Source: Pseudooceanicola endophyticus
GTDB lineage: Bacteria > Pseudomonadota > Alphaproteobacteria > Rhodobacterales > Rhodobacteraceae
DNA: 64,000 bases
Assembly: GCF_018760365.1 (NCBI RefSeq)
Contig: NZ_JAHIAB010000003.1
Location: 1 to 64,000 of the forward strand
Direction of reading: 5' to 3'
Both the position numbers and the translations under genes were made by a program. Shown in pieces: positions 22,924 through 33,289 of the stretch (the stretch's first letter is position 1; each line of letters opens with the position of its first letter). The notes under the pieces are model-generated. The model saw only the letters and a program-made list of their open reading frames with translations, had not been told where the DNA came from and did no database searches.

Positions 22924-25900
22924 ATGAAGATCGAGCGCAAGTTCACGGAAGCCGGGAAGGACGCCTACGCGGGCATTCCCTTCGTCACCACCACCTCCGA
23001 GATCCGCAACCCCGACGGCACCGTCGTCTTCCATCTGGATGCGCTGGAGGTTCCCGAAAGCTGGAGCCAGGTCGCAAGCGACGTCATCGCCCAGAAGTAT
23101 TTCCGCAAGGCCGGCGTGCCCTCGCAGACCCGGCGCGTGCGCGAAAAGGACGTGCCCGAATTCCTATGGCGCTCGGTCCCCGCCGAGGGCGCCGAGATGG
23201 GCGGAGAGACCTCCTCCAAGCAGGTCTTCGACCGGCTGGCCGGCGCCTGGGCCTACTGGGGCTGGAAGGGCGGCTATTTCACCACCGAGGAAGACGCCCG
23301 CGCCTATTTCGACGAGATGCGCGTGATGCTGGCCACCCAGAAGGCGGCGCCGAACTCTCCGCAGTGGTTCAACACCGGGCTGCACTGGGCCTATGGCATC
23401 GACGGTCCGGGGCAGGGCCATTACTACGTGGATTACAAGAGCGGCAAGCTGACCCGCTCGGCCTCGGCCTATGAACATCCCCAGCCCCATGCCTGCTTCA
23501 TCCAGTCGGTGAAGGACGATCTGGTGTCGGAAGGCGGCATCATGGATCTCTGGGTGCGCGAGGCGCGCCTCTTCAAGTACGGCTCGGGCACCGGCACCAA
23601 CTTCTCTTCCCTGCGTGCCGCGGATGAGCGCCTGTCGGGCGGTGGCAAATCCTCCGGCCTGATGGGCTTCCTCAAGATCGGTGACCGGGCTGCGGGCGCG
23701 ATCAAGTCGGGCGGCACCACGCGGCGCGCTGCCAAGATGGTCATCGTCGATGCGGATCACCCCGACATCGAGGATTTCATCAACTGGAAGGTGAAGGAGG
23801 AACAGAAGGTTGCCTCCATCGTCGCGGGTTCGAAGATGCACGAGCAGAAGCTCAACGCGATTTTCGACGCGATCCGGAACTACGACGGCGAGGACGGTGA
23901 GCAGTACGAGCCCGCGGAAAACGCCGCATTGAAGACGGCGATCCGCGCGGCCAAGAAATCCGCCATCCCCGAGACCTATATCAAGCGCGTGCTGGACTAT
24001 GCGCGCCAGGGCTATGCCAGCATCGAATTCCCCACCTACGACACCGATTGGGACAGTGAAGCCTATGCCAGTGTGTCGGGTCAGAACTCCAACAACTCGG
24101 TGCGCGTCACGGATGCCTTCCTGAAGGCGGTCCGCGACGATGCCGACTGGGAGCTGATCCGGCGCACGGACGGCGCCGTCGCGAAGACCATAAAGGCGCG
24201 CGACCTGTGGGAAGACATCGGCCATGCCGCCTGGGCCTGCGCCGATCCGGGGATCCAGTTCCACGACACCGTGAACGCCTGGCACACCTGCCCGGAAGAC
24301 GGCGCGATCCGGGGCTCCAACCCGTGTTCGGAATACATGTTCCTGGACGACACGGCCTGCAACCTCGCGTCGATGAACCTGCTGACCTTCCTTAAGGACG
24401 GCCAGTTCCAGGTCGAGGATTACCTGCACGCCACGCGGCTCTGGACGCTGACGCTGGAAATCAGCGTGACCATGGCGCAGTTCCCGTCGAAGGAAATCGC
24501 GCAGCTGTCCTACGACTTCCGCACCCTTGGTCTGGGCTATGCCAATATCGGCGGGCTGCTGATGAACATGGGCCTGTCCTATGACAGCGACGCGGGCCGG
24601 GCGCTGTGCGGCGCGCTGAGCGCGATCATGACCGGCACCGCCTACGCGACTTCCGCCGAGATCGCGGCAGAGCTTGGCCCCTTCTCGGGCTATGCGCGCA
24701 ACGCCGATCACATGCTGCGCGTCATGCGCAATCACCGTACGGCAGCGCAGGGTCTGTCCGAGGGCTACGAGGGGCTGGCCGTTCCCCCGGTGCCGCTGGA
24801 TCACGCGAACTGCCCCGATGCCACGTTGGTCAAGGTCGCCATGGCGGCCTGGGACGAGGCGGTGCGGCTGGGCGAACAGCACGGCTACCGCAACGCGCAA
24901 TCCACGGTCATCGCGCCCACCGGAACCATCGGTCTGGTGATGGATTGCGACACCACCGGGATCGAGCCTGACTTCGCCCTGGTGAAGTTCAAGAAGCTTG
25001 CCGGCGGCGGCTATTTCAAGATCATCAACCGCTCGGTGCCCGCAGCCCTGGCCAAGCTGGGCTACGGCCCGGCCCAGGTCGCGGAAATCGTGGCCTACGC
25101 GGTCGGTCATGCCTCGATCGGCAACTGCCCGGCGATCAACCCGACGGCGCTGGTCGGCCACGGCTTCGGCCCGGTCGAACTGGCCAAGATCGACGGCGCG
25201 CTGAAATCGGCCTTCGACATCCGCTTCGTCTTCAACCAGTGGACCCTGGGCGAGGACTTCTGCCAGCAGACCCTCGGCATCCCGGCGGAAAAGCTGAACG
25301 ATCCCGCCTTCGACCTGCTGCGCCACCTGGGCTTCACCCGGGCCGAGATCGAGGCCGCGAACGATCATGTCTGCGGGACCATGACGCTGGAAGGCGCACC
25401 GCACCTGCGCGAGGAACACCTTGCGATCTTCGACTGCGCCAACCCCTGCGGCAAGAAGGGCAAGCGCTTCCTGTCGGTGAACAGCCACATCCACATGATG
25501 GCGGCGGCGCAAAGCTTCATCTCGGGCGCGATCTCCAAGACGATCAACATGCCCAACAACGCCACCATCGCCGACTGCAAGGCGGCCTATGAGCTGAGCT
25601 GGTCGCTGGGCATCAAGGCCAATGCGCTTTACCGCGACGGCTCCAAGCTCAGCCAGCCGCTGGCCGCGGCGCTGGTCGAGGAGGACGACGAGGCCACCGA
25701 GGTGCTGGAAACCGGCACCCCGACCGAGAAGGCCGCCGTGCTGGCCGAGAAGATCGTCGAGAAGATCATCGTCAAGGAAGTGGCCCGCGGCCGCGAGAAG
25801 ATGCCCGAGCGCCGCAAGGGCTATACCCAGAAGGCCATCGTCGGCGGCCACAAGGTCTACCTGCGCACCGGCGAATACGAAGACGGCACCCTGGGCGAGA

Positions 25901-26535
25901 TCTTCATCGACATGCACAAGGAAGGCGCGGGCTTCCGGGCGATGATGAACAACTTCGCCATCGCGGTTTCCGTGGGTCTGCAATACGGCGTGCCGCTGGA
26001 AGAGTTCGTCGATGCCTTCACATTCACCAAGTTCGAACCGGCGGGGATGGTGCAGGGCAACGACAGCATCAAGAATGCCACCTCGATCCTGGACTACATC
26101 TTCCGCGAACTGGCGGTCTCCTACCTGGACCGTACCGACCTGGCGCATGTGAAGCCCCAGGGCGCCACCTTCGACGACATCGGGCGCGGCGAGGAAGAGG
26201 GCCGTTCGAACCCGAAGGACCTCAGCGAAACGGCGGCGACGAAATCGCTGGAGGTGCTCAAGCATATCTCTTCCACCGGCTACCTGCGCAAGCGCGTCCC
26301 CCAGGAGCTGATGGTGCTGAACGGCGGCAGCTTTGCCGAGGTCGCCAGCGTCGCCCAGACCGTGCGCACCACCACCACCCTCGCCTCGGGCGCCACCTCG
26401 ATGGATGCGCGCACCAAGGCCCGGATGCAGGGCTACGAGGGCGAGGCCTGCGGCGAGTGCGGCAACTACACGCTGGTCCGGAATGGCACCTGCATGAAGT
26501 GCAACACCTGCGGCGGCACTTCGGGGTGCAGCTGA
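22924..26535 (+). CDS. nrdJ: Adenosylcobalamin-dependent (class II) ribonucleoside-diphosphate reductase
   Basis: The 1203-residue protein is a full-length long-form class II reductase, making deoxyribonucleotides with B12 and without oxygen. Features include the N-terminal region [22 protein letters not shown] (redox cysteine), the active-site loop NPCSEYMF, the phosphate-binding text APTGTIG, and a C-terminal zinc ribbon (CGECGNY... CMKCNTCGG) typical of the long form. The ATG at 22924 begins the conserved N-terminus; an in-frame start at 22801 is unlikely. Two NrdR box pairs lie upstream. A small gene follows. Confidence 0.97.
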   Translation: MKIERKFTEAGKDAYAGIPFVTTTSEIRNPDGTVVFHLDALEVPESWSQVASDVIAQKYFRKAGVPSQTRRVREKDVPEFLWRSVPAEGAEMGGETSSKQVFDRLAGAWAYWGWKGGYFTTEEDARAYFDEMRVMLATQKAAPNSPQWFNTGLHWAYGIDGPGQGHYYVDYKSGKLTRSASAYEHPQPHACFIQSVKDDLVSEGGIMDLWVREARLFKYGSGTGTNFSSLRAADERLSGGGKSSGLMGFLKIGDRAAGAIKSGGTTRRAAKMVIVDADHPDIEDFINWKVKEEQKVASIVAGSKMHEQKLNAIFDAIRNYDGEDGEQYEPAENAALKTAIRAAKKSAIPETYIKRVLDYARQGYASIEFPTYDTDWDSEAYASVSGQNSNNSVRVTDAFLKAVRDDADWELIRRTDGAVAKTIKARDLWEDIGHAAWACADPGIQFHDTVNAWHTCPEDGAIRGSNPCSEYMFLDDTACNLASMNLLTFLKDGQFQVEDYLHATRLWTLTLEISVTMAQFPSKEIAQLSYDFRTLGLGYANIGGLLMNMGLSYDSDAGRALCGALSAIMTGTAYATSAEIAAELGPFSGYARNADHMLRVMRNHRTAAQGLSEGYEGLAVPPVPLDHANCPDATLVKVAMAAWDEAVRLGEQHGYRNAQSTVIAPTGTIGLVMDCDTTGIEPDFALVKFKKLAGGGYFKIINRSVPAALAKLGYGPAQVAEIVAYAVGHASIGNCPAINPTALVGHGFGPVELAKIDGALKSAFDIRFVFNQWTLGEDFCQQTLGIPAEKLNDPAFDLLRHLGFTRAEIEAANDHVCGTMTLEGAPHLREEHLAIFDCANPCGKKGKRFLSVNSHIHMMAAAQSFISGAISKTINMPNNATIADCKAAYELSWSLGIKANALYRDGSKLSQPLAAALVEEDDEATEVLETGTPTEKAAVLAEKIVEKIIVKEVARGREKMPERRKGYTQKAIVGGHKVYLRTGEYEDGTLGEIFIDMHKEGAGFRAMMNNFAIAVSVGLQYGVPLEEFVDAFTFTKFEPAGMVQGNDSIKNATSILDYIFRELAVSYLDRTDLAHVKPQGATFDDIGRGEEEGRSNPKDLSETAATKSLEVLKHISSTGYLRKRVPQELMVLNGGSFAEVASVAQTVRTTTTLASGATSMDARTKARMQGYEGEACGECGNYTLVRNGTCMKCNTCGGTSGCS

Positions 26536-26666
26536 TGCGCGACGACGGGTGGGGCAGCGGCGCCAAGCCGCCAATCAAGGCAAGAAGCCCCGGGACAGGG
26601 GCGACCAGCAGGAAAGGCCGGAGGGCCATGCAGAAACACGGGCACATGAATGAAACGGAGCGTCCC

Positions 26667-26918
26667 ATGGAACTGATCGTCGGCAATACCCGCGTGGTCC
26701 CCAAGGAGATGCACCTCATTCCCGGCGGCGTGGTCGCCGAGCTGACCGGCCCGGCGCTCTATTCGGTGCTGGATGCGACCTGCGATGGCCGCGTCTCGGT
26801 CGAGGTGTTCGGCGGCGCGCGCGGCACCCGTTCCATGACGGTGACGGAAATCAAGATGCGGGGCGCCACCTCTACTGTGACGTTCCAGGAAAAGGGCGAA
26901 GGCATCGTTCTGAACTGA
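26667..26918 (+). CDS. Small hypothetical protein downstream of nrdJ
   Basis: An 83-residue protein, MELIVGNTRVVPKEMHLIPG to GEGIVLN, likely a small beta-rich domain. GGAG lies 6 bases before this ATG. An earlier ATG at 26628 with GGAGG only 3 bases upstream would add 13 residues. I do not recognise it. It is on the same strand 130 bases after nrdJ and precedes the terminator, so it is probably co-transcribed. Confidence 0.6.
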   Translation: MELIVGNTRVVPKEMHLIPGGVVAELTGPALYSVLDATCDGRVSVEVFGGARGTRSMTVTEIKMRGATSTVTFQEKGEGIVLN

Positions 26919-26939
26919 ACGGCTTTCGCTCTCAGGCCG

Positions 26940-26966
26940 GGGCCGCACCGACGGGTGCGGCCCTTT
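26940..26966. terminator. Bidirectional terminator between nrdJ unit and deoR gene
   Basis: A 10-bp perfect stem (GGGCCGCACC / GGTGCGGCCC) with a 4-base loop is followed by TTT on the plus strand. It lies between convergent genes. Confidence 0.8.
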
Positions 26967-26979
26967 GCCTGTGTGCCGC

Positions 26980-27738
26980 TTACACCGGGATCAGCCGGCA
27001 GTCGGCCTCTGTACAGGCGGCGCGCACCGGGTCGGGCAGGACGCCCGCATGTACCACCACCTCGTAATCCCAGATCCGCCCGGCGCCCATCGGCACCGCG
27101 CGCCCGATCTTGGCGCTGTCGAAGACCAGCACCCGGCAGGCTGCCGCACCCGCGATGGCCTCGCGCGCGCGAAGCTCGTCCATGTTGAAATCCAGCACCT
27201 CGCCCGTCTCCGACACCCCGCCGCAGGAGAACACCGCCCAGTCCAGCCGGAAGGGGCGGAAGAAGTCATGGGCATCGGCGCCGATCACGTCCATGTCCCG
27301 CAGCCGCACCGCGCCGCCCGCCAGCTGCACCGACAGCCCCGGCGCGGGCCGCAGCGCCATCAGCGCGTGGATGTTGTTGGTCGCCACGAACAGGTTTGCG
27401 CGCTCGCACAGCGCGCGGGCCACCTCCTCGACCGTGGTGCCGGTGCCAAGCGCCAGGCGGGCGCCTGCGGGGATCAGCGCGGCCACGGCGGCGGCGATGC
27501 GGGTCTTTTCGCCCCGGCCCAGGGCCAGGCGCGGCTGGTAGCCGATGTTTTCCTGCGGGGGCAGGCTGGCCGCGCCGTGGCGGCGGCGGATCACGCCCGC
27601 CTCGTCCAGATCGCGCAGATCGGTGCGCAGCGTCTGCACGCTGACCTCAAGCCGCTCGGCCAGCGCCTGCGCCGACAGCGGCCCGTAAAGGGACAGCAGG
27701 TTCACGATCCGGTCCCGCCTGCGCGCCATCTCGGACAT
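26980..27738 (-). CDS. DeoR-family transcriptional regulator
   Basis: A 252-residue DeoR protein: winged HTH at about 6-60 (RIVNLLSLYGPLSAQALAER, then SVQTLRTDLRDLDEAGVIRR) and a sugar-phosphate-isomerase-like sensor domain (about 75-240) with the GTGTTVEEVA loop. DeoR proteins usually respond to a phosphorylated metabolite. AAGGAA precedes the ATG. It is divergent from the ABC importer operon, and TTCGAA-type sites in the shared promoter region are likely its operators. A phosphorylated or phosphonate inducer would fit the neighbouring phosphatases. Confidence 0.93.
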   Translation of the reverse strand: MSEMARRRDRIVNLLSLYGPLSAQALAERLEVSVQTLRTDLRDLDEAGVIRRRHGAASLPPQENIGYQPRLALGRGEKTRIAAAVAALIPAGARLALGTGTTVEEVARALCERANLFVATNNIHALMALRPAPGLSVQLAGGAVRLRDMDVIGADAHDFFRPFRLDWAVFSCGGVSETGEVLDFNMDELRAREAIAGAAACRVLVFDSAKIGRAVPMGAGRIWDYEVVVHAGVLPDPVRAACTEADCRLIPV

Positions 27739-27747
27739 GGGGTTTCC

Positions 27748-27908
27748 TTCGAAAGTCTGGGTTCTGCATGTTCCCGGGCTGGGTAGAGGATGCCGCCCGG
27801 CTTTCACAGCGTCAATTTCTGTTTTTTTCGAAATATCACGGGGCTGTCATCTGGCGCCTGTAGCCGGGCAGGGCAAGTTGAAAGCCGCAGAATGGCTTTC
27901 GAACGAAA
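27748..27908. promoter_or_regulatory. Candidate DeoR operators (three TTCGAA sites)
   Basis: TTCGAA occurs at 27748-27753, TTTCGAAA at 27826-27833, and TTTCGAACGAAA at 27897-27908. The last has arms TTTCG/CGAAA two bases apart, like GlpR-type DeoR operators. They lie between the deoR gene and the importer operon it probably controls. Confidence 0.5.
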
Positions 27909-27933
27909 ACAGTTCAGGAAACGGGAAGTTCCA

Positions 27934-28902
27934 ATGAACCTGCGCATCGCTGCCCTTCTGACCGCCCTTCTGCCGCTCTCGGCCCAGGCCGAGACGCTGA
28001 CCCTCTACACCTCCCAGCCCAATGCCGACGCCCAGCAGACCGTCGATGCCTTCATGGCGGCCAATCCCGACATCACCGTCGATTGGGTGCGTGACGGCAC
28101 CACCCAGATCATGGCCCGCCTCCAGGCCGAGATCGCCGCCGGCGCCGCCCAGCCCGACGTGCTGCTGATCGCCGACACGGTGACGCTGGAAGGCATGGCC
28201 CAGCAGGGCCAGCTGATGGCCTACACATCCCCCGAGGCGCAGGCTTACGACCCCGCGCTGTTCAGCCCCGAGGGCTACTACTATTCGACCAAGCTGATCA
28301 CCACCGGCATCGTCTACAACACCGGCGCCAAGGATCACCCGACCTCCTGGGCCGATCTGGTGGGGCCGGACATGAAGAACATGGTCGCCATGCCCTCGCC
28401 GCTTTATTCCGGCGCCGCGCTGATCCATCTGGCGACGCTGACCGGCGACAAGGATCTGGGCTGGGACTACTACAGGCACCTCGCTGCCGAGGGCACCCGC
28501 GCCGAGGGCGGCAATGGCGGCGTCTTCAAGGCCGTCGCCTCGGGCGAGAAACCCTATGGCGTGGTCGTCGACTACATGGCCATTCGCGCCGAGGCCAAGG
28601 GATCGCCGGTGAAGTTCGTCTTCCCGAAAGAGGGCGTCTCCTACGTGACCGAGCCGGTCGCGATCCTGAAGGACGCCAAGCACGTCGAGGCCGCGAAGAA
28701 GTTCGTTGATTTCCTGCTCTCGCAGCAGGGCCAGGATCTGGTGCTGAAGATGGGCTACATCCCCGCGCGCTCCGGCATGGGCGTCCCCGAGGGCTTCCCG
28801 GCGCGTGACCAGATCAGGCTGATGTCCTTCGACCCGGCCAGGGCGCTCGCCGATGCCGACAAGAACAAGGACACCTTCGCCGAGATCTTCGGTGTGAAAT
28901 GA
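27934..28902 (+). CDS. ABC transporter substrate-binding protein (Fe3+/2-aminoethylphosphonate type)
   Basis: A 322-residue periplasmic binding protein with a signal peptide (MNLRIAALLTALLPLSAQA, cleavage before Glu20). The fold and text (TLTLYTSQPNADAQQTVDAF, QPDVLLIADTVTLEGMAQQG, WADLVGP) place it in the Fe3+-binding/PhnS2-like group, which includes transporters for 2-aminoethylphosphonate and related compounds as well as ferric ions. I see no cluster of Tyr residues that would prove iron binding. GGGAAG precedes the ATG. Its stop overlaps the permease start (ATGA). The companion phosphoesterases favour an organophosphorus ligand. Confidence 0.92.
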   Translation: MNLRIAALLTALLPLSAQAETLTLYTSQPNADAQQTVDAFMAANPDITVDWVRDGTTQIMARLQAEIAAGAAQPDVLLIADTVTLEGMAQQGQLMAYTSPEAQAYDPALFSPEGYYYSTKLITTGIVYNTGAKDHPTSWADLVGPDMKNMVAMPSPLYSGAALIHLATLTGDKDLGWDYYRHLAAEGTRAEGGNGGVFKAVASGEKPYGVVVDYMAIRAEAKGSPVKFVFPKEGVSYVTEPVAILKDAKHVEAAKKFVDFLLSQQGQDLVLKMGYIPARSGMGVPEGFPARDQIRLMSFDPARALADADKNKDTFAEIFGVK

Positions 28903-30608
28903 GCCCGATGCGCTCTGTCATGACACGCGGCAGCCGGTCCGAGGGCCGGCTGCTGTCCCTGCTGATGGTCCCGGTGATCCTTGTGACGCTGGCGCCCGTG
29001 GCGCGCCTGCTGGTCGAGGGGATCTCGGGCGAGACGGGGTTTTCGGCCAGCCATCTGGTCCCTGTCCTGACGGCCGAGGCCACCCGCATCGCGCTGGCGC
29101 ATTCGCTGGTGACGGCGGGGCTGGGCACGGTGATCTCCTGCCTGCTGGGGGGTGCTTTCGCCTTTCTGGTGGCGCTGACCGATCTGCGCGCCAAGGCGGC
29201 GCTGGTCTTCTGCCTGATGATCCCGATGATGATCCCGCCGCAGATCACCGCGCTGGCCTGGACCCAGGTGACCGGCCCGTCCTCGGTGCTGCTGAAGACG
29301 CTGGGGATCGCGCCGCCGCTGGGCGCGCCGCAGCCGCTCTATTCGCCGCTGGGCATCGCGCTGCTGCTGGGGATCCAGCACACCTCCATCGTTTTCCTGA
29401 CCCTGCGGGCCGGGCTGCGCGCCATCCCGCCCGAGGCGGTCGAGGCCGCCCGCGCCGCCGGCGCCCGGGGCTTTCGCCTCTGGCGGCAGGTGGTGCTGCC
29501 GCTGAGCCTGCCAAGCCTGGCCGCCGGCACCGCCATGGCCTTCGTCACCGCCCTTGGCAATTTCGGCATTCCGGCAATGCTGGGGATCCCGGCGCGCTAT
29601 TCGACGCTGCCGACGCTGATCTACCAGCGGCTTTCGGGGATGGGCCCCTCGGTGCTGCCCGAGATTTCCGTGCTGGCGCTTCTGATCGGGGCCGTGGCGC
29701 TTCTGGGGGTGATCGCGCACCGGCTGTTCCTGCGGCGCCGCGCCTACGGGCTGATAGGGCTGGCGAACCGGCCGCTGGAAATCTCTCTGGGGCGCGCCCG
29801 TCCGCTTGTCGAAACCCTGCTCTGGGGCGTCATCCTGCTGATCCTCGTGCTGCCGCTGCTGGCGCTTCTGGCGACTTCTCTGGTGCCGGCCTACGGCGTG
29901 CCGCTGACCCTGCAAACCCTCACGCTTGAGGGCTGGCGCGAGGCGCTGTTCCATCAGCCGGTGACCGCGCGCGCCTTCGCCAATTCCTTCCGGCTTGCCG
30001 GGGGCGCGGCGCTGGTGCTGATGGCGGTCTGCCTGCCGCTGGGCTGGCTGATGCTGCGCCGTCCGACCCGGCTGACGCGCTGCTTCGACCTGCTGGTCGA
30101 TCTGCCCTATGCGCTGCCCGGCGTCGTGCTGGCCATCGCCTGCATCCTGCTGTTCCTGAACCTGCCCTTCACCGAGCGCACGCTTTACGGCACCGCCTGG
30201 ATCATCTTCATCGCCTACCTCGCGCGGTTCTTCCCGATCATGCTGCGCCCCGTCCAGGCGGCGCTGGCGCAGCTGGATCCGGCGATGGAGGAAGCCGCGC
30301 AATCCTCGGGCGCCGCGCTGTCGCGACGCCTGCGCACGATCCTGCTGCCCCTCATCGCCCCGGCGGCGGCGGCGGGCGGCATCCTCGTCTTCCTTACCGC
30401 GTTCAACGAACTCACCGTTTCGGCGCTGCTGTGGTCCTCGGGGACCGAAACGCTGGGCGTGGTCATCTTCAACCTCGACGACAGCGGAGAGACCGTCATG
30501 GCCTCGGCGGTCTCCGTCTCCGTGGTGCTGGTGGTGGTGGTCCTGATGGGCCTGATCCAGCTGGGCGCCCGTCATCTTCCGAAAGGAGTCGTGCCATGGC
30601 AGAGCTGA
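28899..30608 (+). CDS. ABC transporter permease, two fused transmembrane domains
   Basis: The 569-residue inner-membrane protein has two copies of the binding-protein-dependent transport domain, about 12 helices in all. Each half carries the EAA-type loop (EAARAAGARGFRLWRQVVLP near 190 and EEAAQSSGAALSRRLRTILL near 470). A fused permease of about 550-570 residues is usual for the Fe3+ and 2-aminoethylphosphonate (PhnU2-like) importers. The start overlaps the binding-protein stop by 4 bases and the end overlaps the ATPase start by 13 bases, so the three are translated together. Confidence 0.94.
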   Translation: MSPMRSVMTRGSRSEGRLLSLLMVPVILVTLAPVARLLVEGISGETGFSASHLVPVLTAEATRIALAHSLVTAGLGTVISCLLGGAFAFLVALTDLRAKAALVFCLMIPMMIPPQITALAWTQVTGPSSVLLKTLGIAPPLGAPQPLYSPLGIALLLGIQHTSIVFLTLRAGLRAIPPEAVEAARAAGARGFRLWRQVVLPLSLPSLAAGTAMAFVTALGNFGIPAMLGIPARYSTLPTLIYQRLSGMGPSVLPEISVLALLIGAVALLGVIAHRLFLRRRAYGLIGLANRPLEISLGRARPLVETLLWGVILLILVLPLLALLATSLVPAYGVPLTLQTLTLEGWREALFHQPVTARAFANSFRLAGGAALVLMAVCLPLGWLMLRRPTRLTRCFDLLVDLPYALPGVVLAIACILLFLNLPFTERTLYGTAWIIFIAYLARFFPIMLRPVQAALAQLDPAMEEAAQSSGAALSRRLRTILLPLIAPAAAAGGILVFLTAFNELTVSALLWSSGTETLGVVIFNLDDSGETVMASAVSVSVVLVVVVLMGLIQLGARHLPKGVVPWQS

Positions 30609-31654
30609 GCCTGAACCGCCTGGGCAAGACCTATCCCGGCAGTGCACGCGCCGCGCTGGCCGATGTCACCGCCACCATCGCCGATGGTGAATTCATCGCG
30701 CTTCTGGGGCCGTCGGGCTGCGGCAAGACCACGCTGCTGCGCCTGCTGGCGGGCTTCGAAGGCCCGACCGAGGGCGAGATCCACGTCGGCGGCACCCTGA
30801 TCGCGTCGCGCCGGAACCTCGTGCCGCCGGAAGAGCGCAACATGGGCATCGTCTTTCAAAGCTACGCGCTCTGGCCGCATATGTCGGTGGCGCGCAACAT
30901 CGCCTATCCGCTGGAGGTGCGCGGCATCGCGAAGCCCGAGCGGAGCACCCGCGTCGCCGCCGCGTTGGAAATGACGGGCCTGAGCGATTTCGCCGACCGC
31001 GCGCCCGCCGCGCTGTCGGGCGGGCAGCGCCAGCGGGTCGCGCTGGCCCGTGCGCTGGTTGCCGATCCCTCCGCCGTGCTGCTGGACGAGCCCCTGGCGA
31101 ACCTCGACCTGGCGCTGCGGGGCACCATGCAGGAGGTCTTTACCGGCTTTCACGCCCGCACCGGCGCGACCATGGTCTATGTCACCCATGACCAGACCGA
31201 GGCGATGGCCATGGCCGACCGCGTCGCCGTCATGTCCGAGGGGCGCATCCGCCAGTTCGCCGCGCCCGAGGTCCTTTACAACGAACCCGCCGACGATTTC
31301 GTCGCGGGCTTCGTGGGCGATGGCGCGGTTCTCCCGGCGCTGGCCGAGGGGCCGCGCGGGCCGGGGCGGGCGCAGGTGCGGGTGCTGGGCCACAGCCTTG
31401 AGGCGCGGGCGCGCTGCGCTGCCCCCGACCGGATCTGTGCCCGCCCCGAGGATATCACCCTCTCCGATACCGGCCCGATCCGTGCCGAGGTGCGGGCCTG
31501 CACCTATCAGGGCGGGCGTTTCCGCCTGACGCTGGCGGCGCAGGGCGGCGCCCGGCTGATCGCCTTCTCGCGCGCCCGCGCCCGGCTGGGCGAGACCCTG
31601 GGCCTGAGCCTGGGCCGCCCCTGGGCCTATGCCGGAGGCGCCGCCCATGGCTGA
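30596..31654 (+). CDS. ABC transporter ATP-binding protein
   Basis: A 352-residue ATPase of the MalK/PotA/FbpC type. Walker A is GPSGCGKTT (38-46), the signature LSGGQRQR is near 140, Walker B is VLLDEP near 160, and the H-loop is YVTHD. A C-terminal TOBE-like regulatory domain follows residue 240. GAAAGGAG precedes the ATG. It drives the permease encoded upstream and overlaps the MBL gene by 8 bases. Confidence 0.95.
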   Translation: MAELSLNRLGKTYPGSARAALADVTATIADGEFIALLGPSGCGKTTLLRLLAGFEGPTEGEIHVGGTLIASRRNLVPPEERNMGIVFQSYALWPHMSVARNIAYPLEVRGIAKPERSTRVAAALEMTGLSDFADRAPAALSGGQRQRVALARALVADPSAVLLDEPLANLDLALRGTMQEVFTGFHARTGATMVYVTHDQTEAMAMADRVAVMSEGRIRQFAAPEVLYNEPADDFVAGFVGDGAVLPALAEGPRGPGRAQVRVLGHSLEARARCAAPDRICARPEDITLSDTGPIRAEVRACTYQGGRFRLTLAAQGGARLIAFSRARARLGETLGLSLGRPWAYAGGAAHG

Positions 31655-32717
31655 GGTGCAGGTGCTCTCGGGCGTGGGCGACAAGGGGCCCGCCTGCCTG
31701 CGGGTGACCCATCCCGGGGGCTGCTGGCTGCTGGACTGCGGCCATGGTCCGGAAGAGAGCGCGCCCTTCCGGACCGAGTGGCTGGAGGGGGTGGATGCGG
31801 TCTTTATCAGCCATGATCATGTCGATCACATCGGCGGGGCGGTCCATGTCATCGCGGCGGGCCTGCCGATTTACACCACGGCGATCACCGCCCGCGCCCT
31901 GCCACCCGGCGCCCGGGTGAGCGAGATCCCCGTGCAGGGCCGGATGCGGATCGGAGGGGTCACGCTGACCACCGGGCGCAATGGCCATGCCCTGGGCGGG
32001 GTCTGGATGCACTTCGACCTTGGGCGGGGGCTGTTCTATTCCGGCGACTGGTCCGAGGAATCGCACTGGTTCGCCTTCGACGAACCGCCCGCCGCGCGCA
32101 CCGCGCTGATCGACGCCAGCTATCACCTCGATCCGGTGCCGCAGACGCGGCGCAAGGCCGATCTGGATGCGCTGCTGGCGGGGCTGCCGGGGCAGGTTCT
32201 GTTGCCGGTGCCGCCCTCGGGGCGCGCCGGAGAGCTGGCGCTGCACCTGATGGGGCAGGGGTCTCTTGGCCTGGATGACACCTGCCGCGACGTGCTGGCA
32301 GCCGCACTCGGGGCGGGGCCCTCTGCCGGGATCTCGGAGGCGGCACATGCACTGGCGCCGCTGCTGGAGCACCCCTTCGATCCTGAGGCGCGCTTCCTGC
32401 TGTGCGACACGCCCAATGCCGAGGCCGGAGCGGCGCGGGCCCTGCTGGAGCGCGCCCAGCGGGCGGGGCGGCTGGGGCGGGATTTCCACGTCGTCTTCAC
32501 CGGCCACATGACCGCCCACGCCCGCGCCCTTGCCGCGCATCCGGGCGTGCATTTCACCCGCTGGAACGTCCATCCGCCGCTGGGGGACCAGCTGGCGCTG
32601 GTGGACCGGCTGGGGGTGGAGCGCTTCGTGCCGCTGTTTTGTCCGCTGCCCGAGGATTACCTGGTCGAGGACCGGACCCCGGCGCGGCTGTTCTTTCACG
32701 AAAGGGTTTCCCTGTGA
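31647..32717 (+). CDS. Metallo-beta-lactamase-fold hydrolase
   Basis: A 356-residue MBL-fold protein with the zinc motif HDHVDH at 56-61, further metal ligands likely in GRNGHAL and SGDWSEE, and a His-containing C-terminal segment (VVFTGHMTAHA). The layout is closer to phosphodiesterase/RNase Z-type MBL proteins than to beta-lactamases. GGAGG lies 8 bases before the ATG. It is embedded in an importer operon with two phosphatases, so cleavage of an imported phosphodiester is plausible. Its stop overlaps the next start (GTGA). Confidence 0.85.
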   Translation: MAEVQVLSGVGDKGPACLRVTHPGGCWLLDCGHGPEESAPFRTEWLEGVDAVFISHDHVDHIGGAVHVIAAGLPIYTTAITARALPPGARVSEIPVQGRMRIGGVTLTTGRNGHALGGVWMHFDLGRGLFYSGDWSEESHWFAFDEPPAARTALIDASYHLDPVPQTRRKADLDALLAGLPGQVLLPVPPSGRAGELALHLMGQGSLGLDDTCRDVLAAALGAGPSAGISEAAHALAPLLEHPFDPEARFLLCDTPNAEAGAARALLERAQRAGRLGRDFHVVFTGHMTAHARALAAHPGVHFTRWNVHPPLGDQLALVDRLGVERFVPLFCPLPEDYLVEDRTPARLFFHERVSL

Positions 32718-33289
32718 GTCCTGATCTGCCTTCCCTGCCACGGCGGCGCTTCTGCGTGATCCGCCATGGTGAAACCGATGCCAACCGCGCGGGCCTGATT
32801 GCCGGGCGCACCGAGGCGATGCTGACCGACACCGGGCTGGTGCAGGCGGCGGCGCTGTCGGGGCTGGACTGGGGCGGCCCGGTGCGGGTCTGGACCAGCC
32901 CGCAGACCCGGGCGCGCCAGACCGCCAGCCTGGCCTTCCCCCATGACACCGCCGGCGTGCTGGAGGGGCTGCGGGAGCGCGACTGGGGCGCGCTGGAGGG
33001 CCGCCCGGTTTCCGAGCTGATCCCGCGTGGGGAGACGCCCGCGGGTGGTGAAAGCTGGCCCGCGATGCTGGCCCGCGTCGCCGCGGCGCTGAGCCATGCG
33101 CTGGAGGCCTCTCAGGAGGCGCTGCCGGTGCTGGTGGCGCATTCCGGCACGATCCGGGCGATCCGGCGGCTGTGCGGGGCAAGCGAGCACGGGGCCAGCC
33201 CGCGCAATGCCCATCCCCTGGCCTTCGTGCCGGGACCCGAGGGCTGGCGGGAACGTCCGGTGACGGAGGGCATGGCATGGACTGCGTGA
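32714..33289 (+). CDS. Histidine phosphatase family protein (phosphoglycerate-mutase-like)
   Basis: A 191-residue branch-1 histidine phosphatase: RHGETDANR with His18, the second-His motif VLVAHSGT, and the GLRERDWGALEGRP segment typical of the family. The GTG start overlaps the MBL stop (GTGA) and has AAAGGG upstream. It probably dephosphorylates a small metabolite produced by the MBL enzyme or imported by the transporter. The last codons overlap the start of the HAD gene. Confidence 0.9.
   Translation: MSPDLPSLPRRRFCVIRHGETDANRAGLIAGRTEAMLTDTGLVQAAALSGLDWGGPVRVWTSPQTRARQTASLAFPHDTAGVLEGLRERDWGALEGRPVSELIPRGETPAGGESWPAMLARVAAALSHALEASQEALPVLVAHSGTIRAIRRLCGASEHGASPRNAHPLAFVPGPEGWRERPVTEGMAWTA

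Noticed and set aside
23164-26574. Very long minus-strand open frame opposite nrdJ (over 1100 codons)
   Set aside because: It is the complement of a highly GC-biased real gene; the His/Arg/Gly/Ala-rich translation has no domain and no ribosome site.
26965-27786. Plus-strand frame of 273 codons opposite the DeoR gene
   Set aside because: His/Arg/Gln-rich shadow of a clear DeoR regulator.
28755-30647. Long minus-strand frame opposite the ABC permease
   Set aside because: Gln/Arg/His-rich shadow translation; the plus strand has clear transporter motifs.
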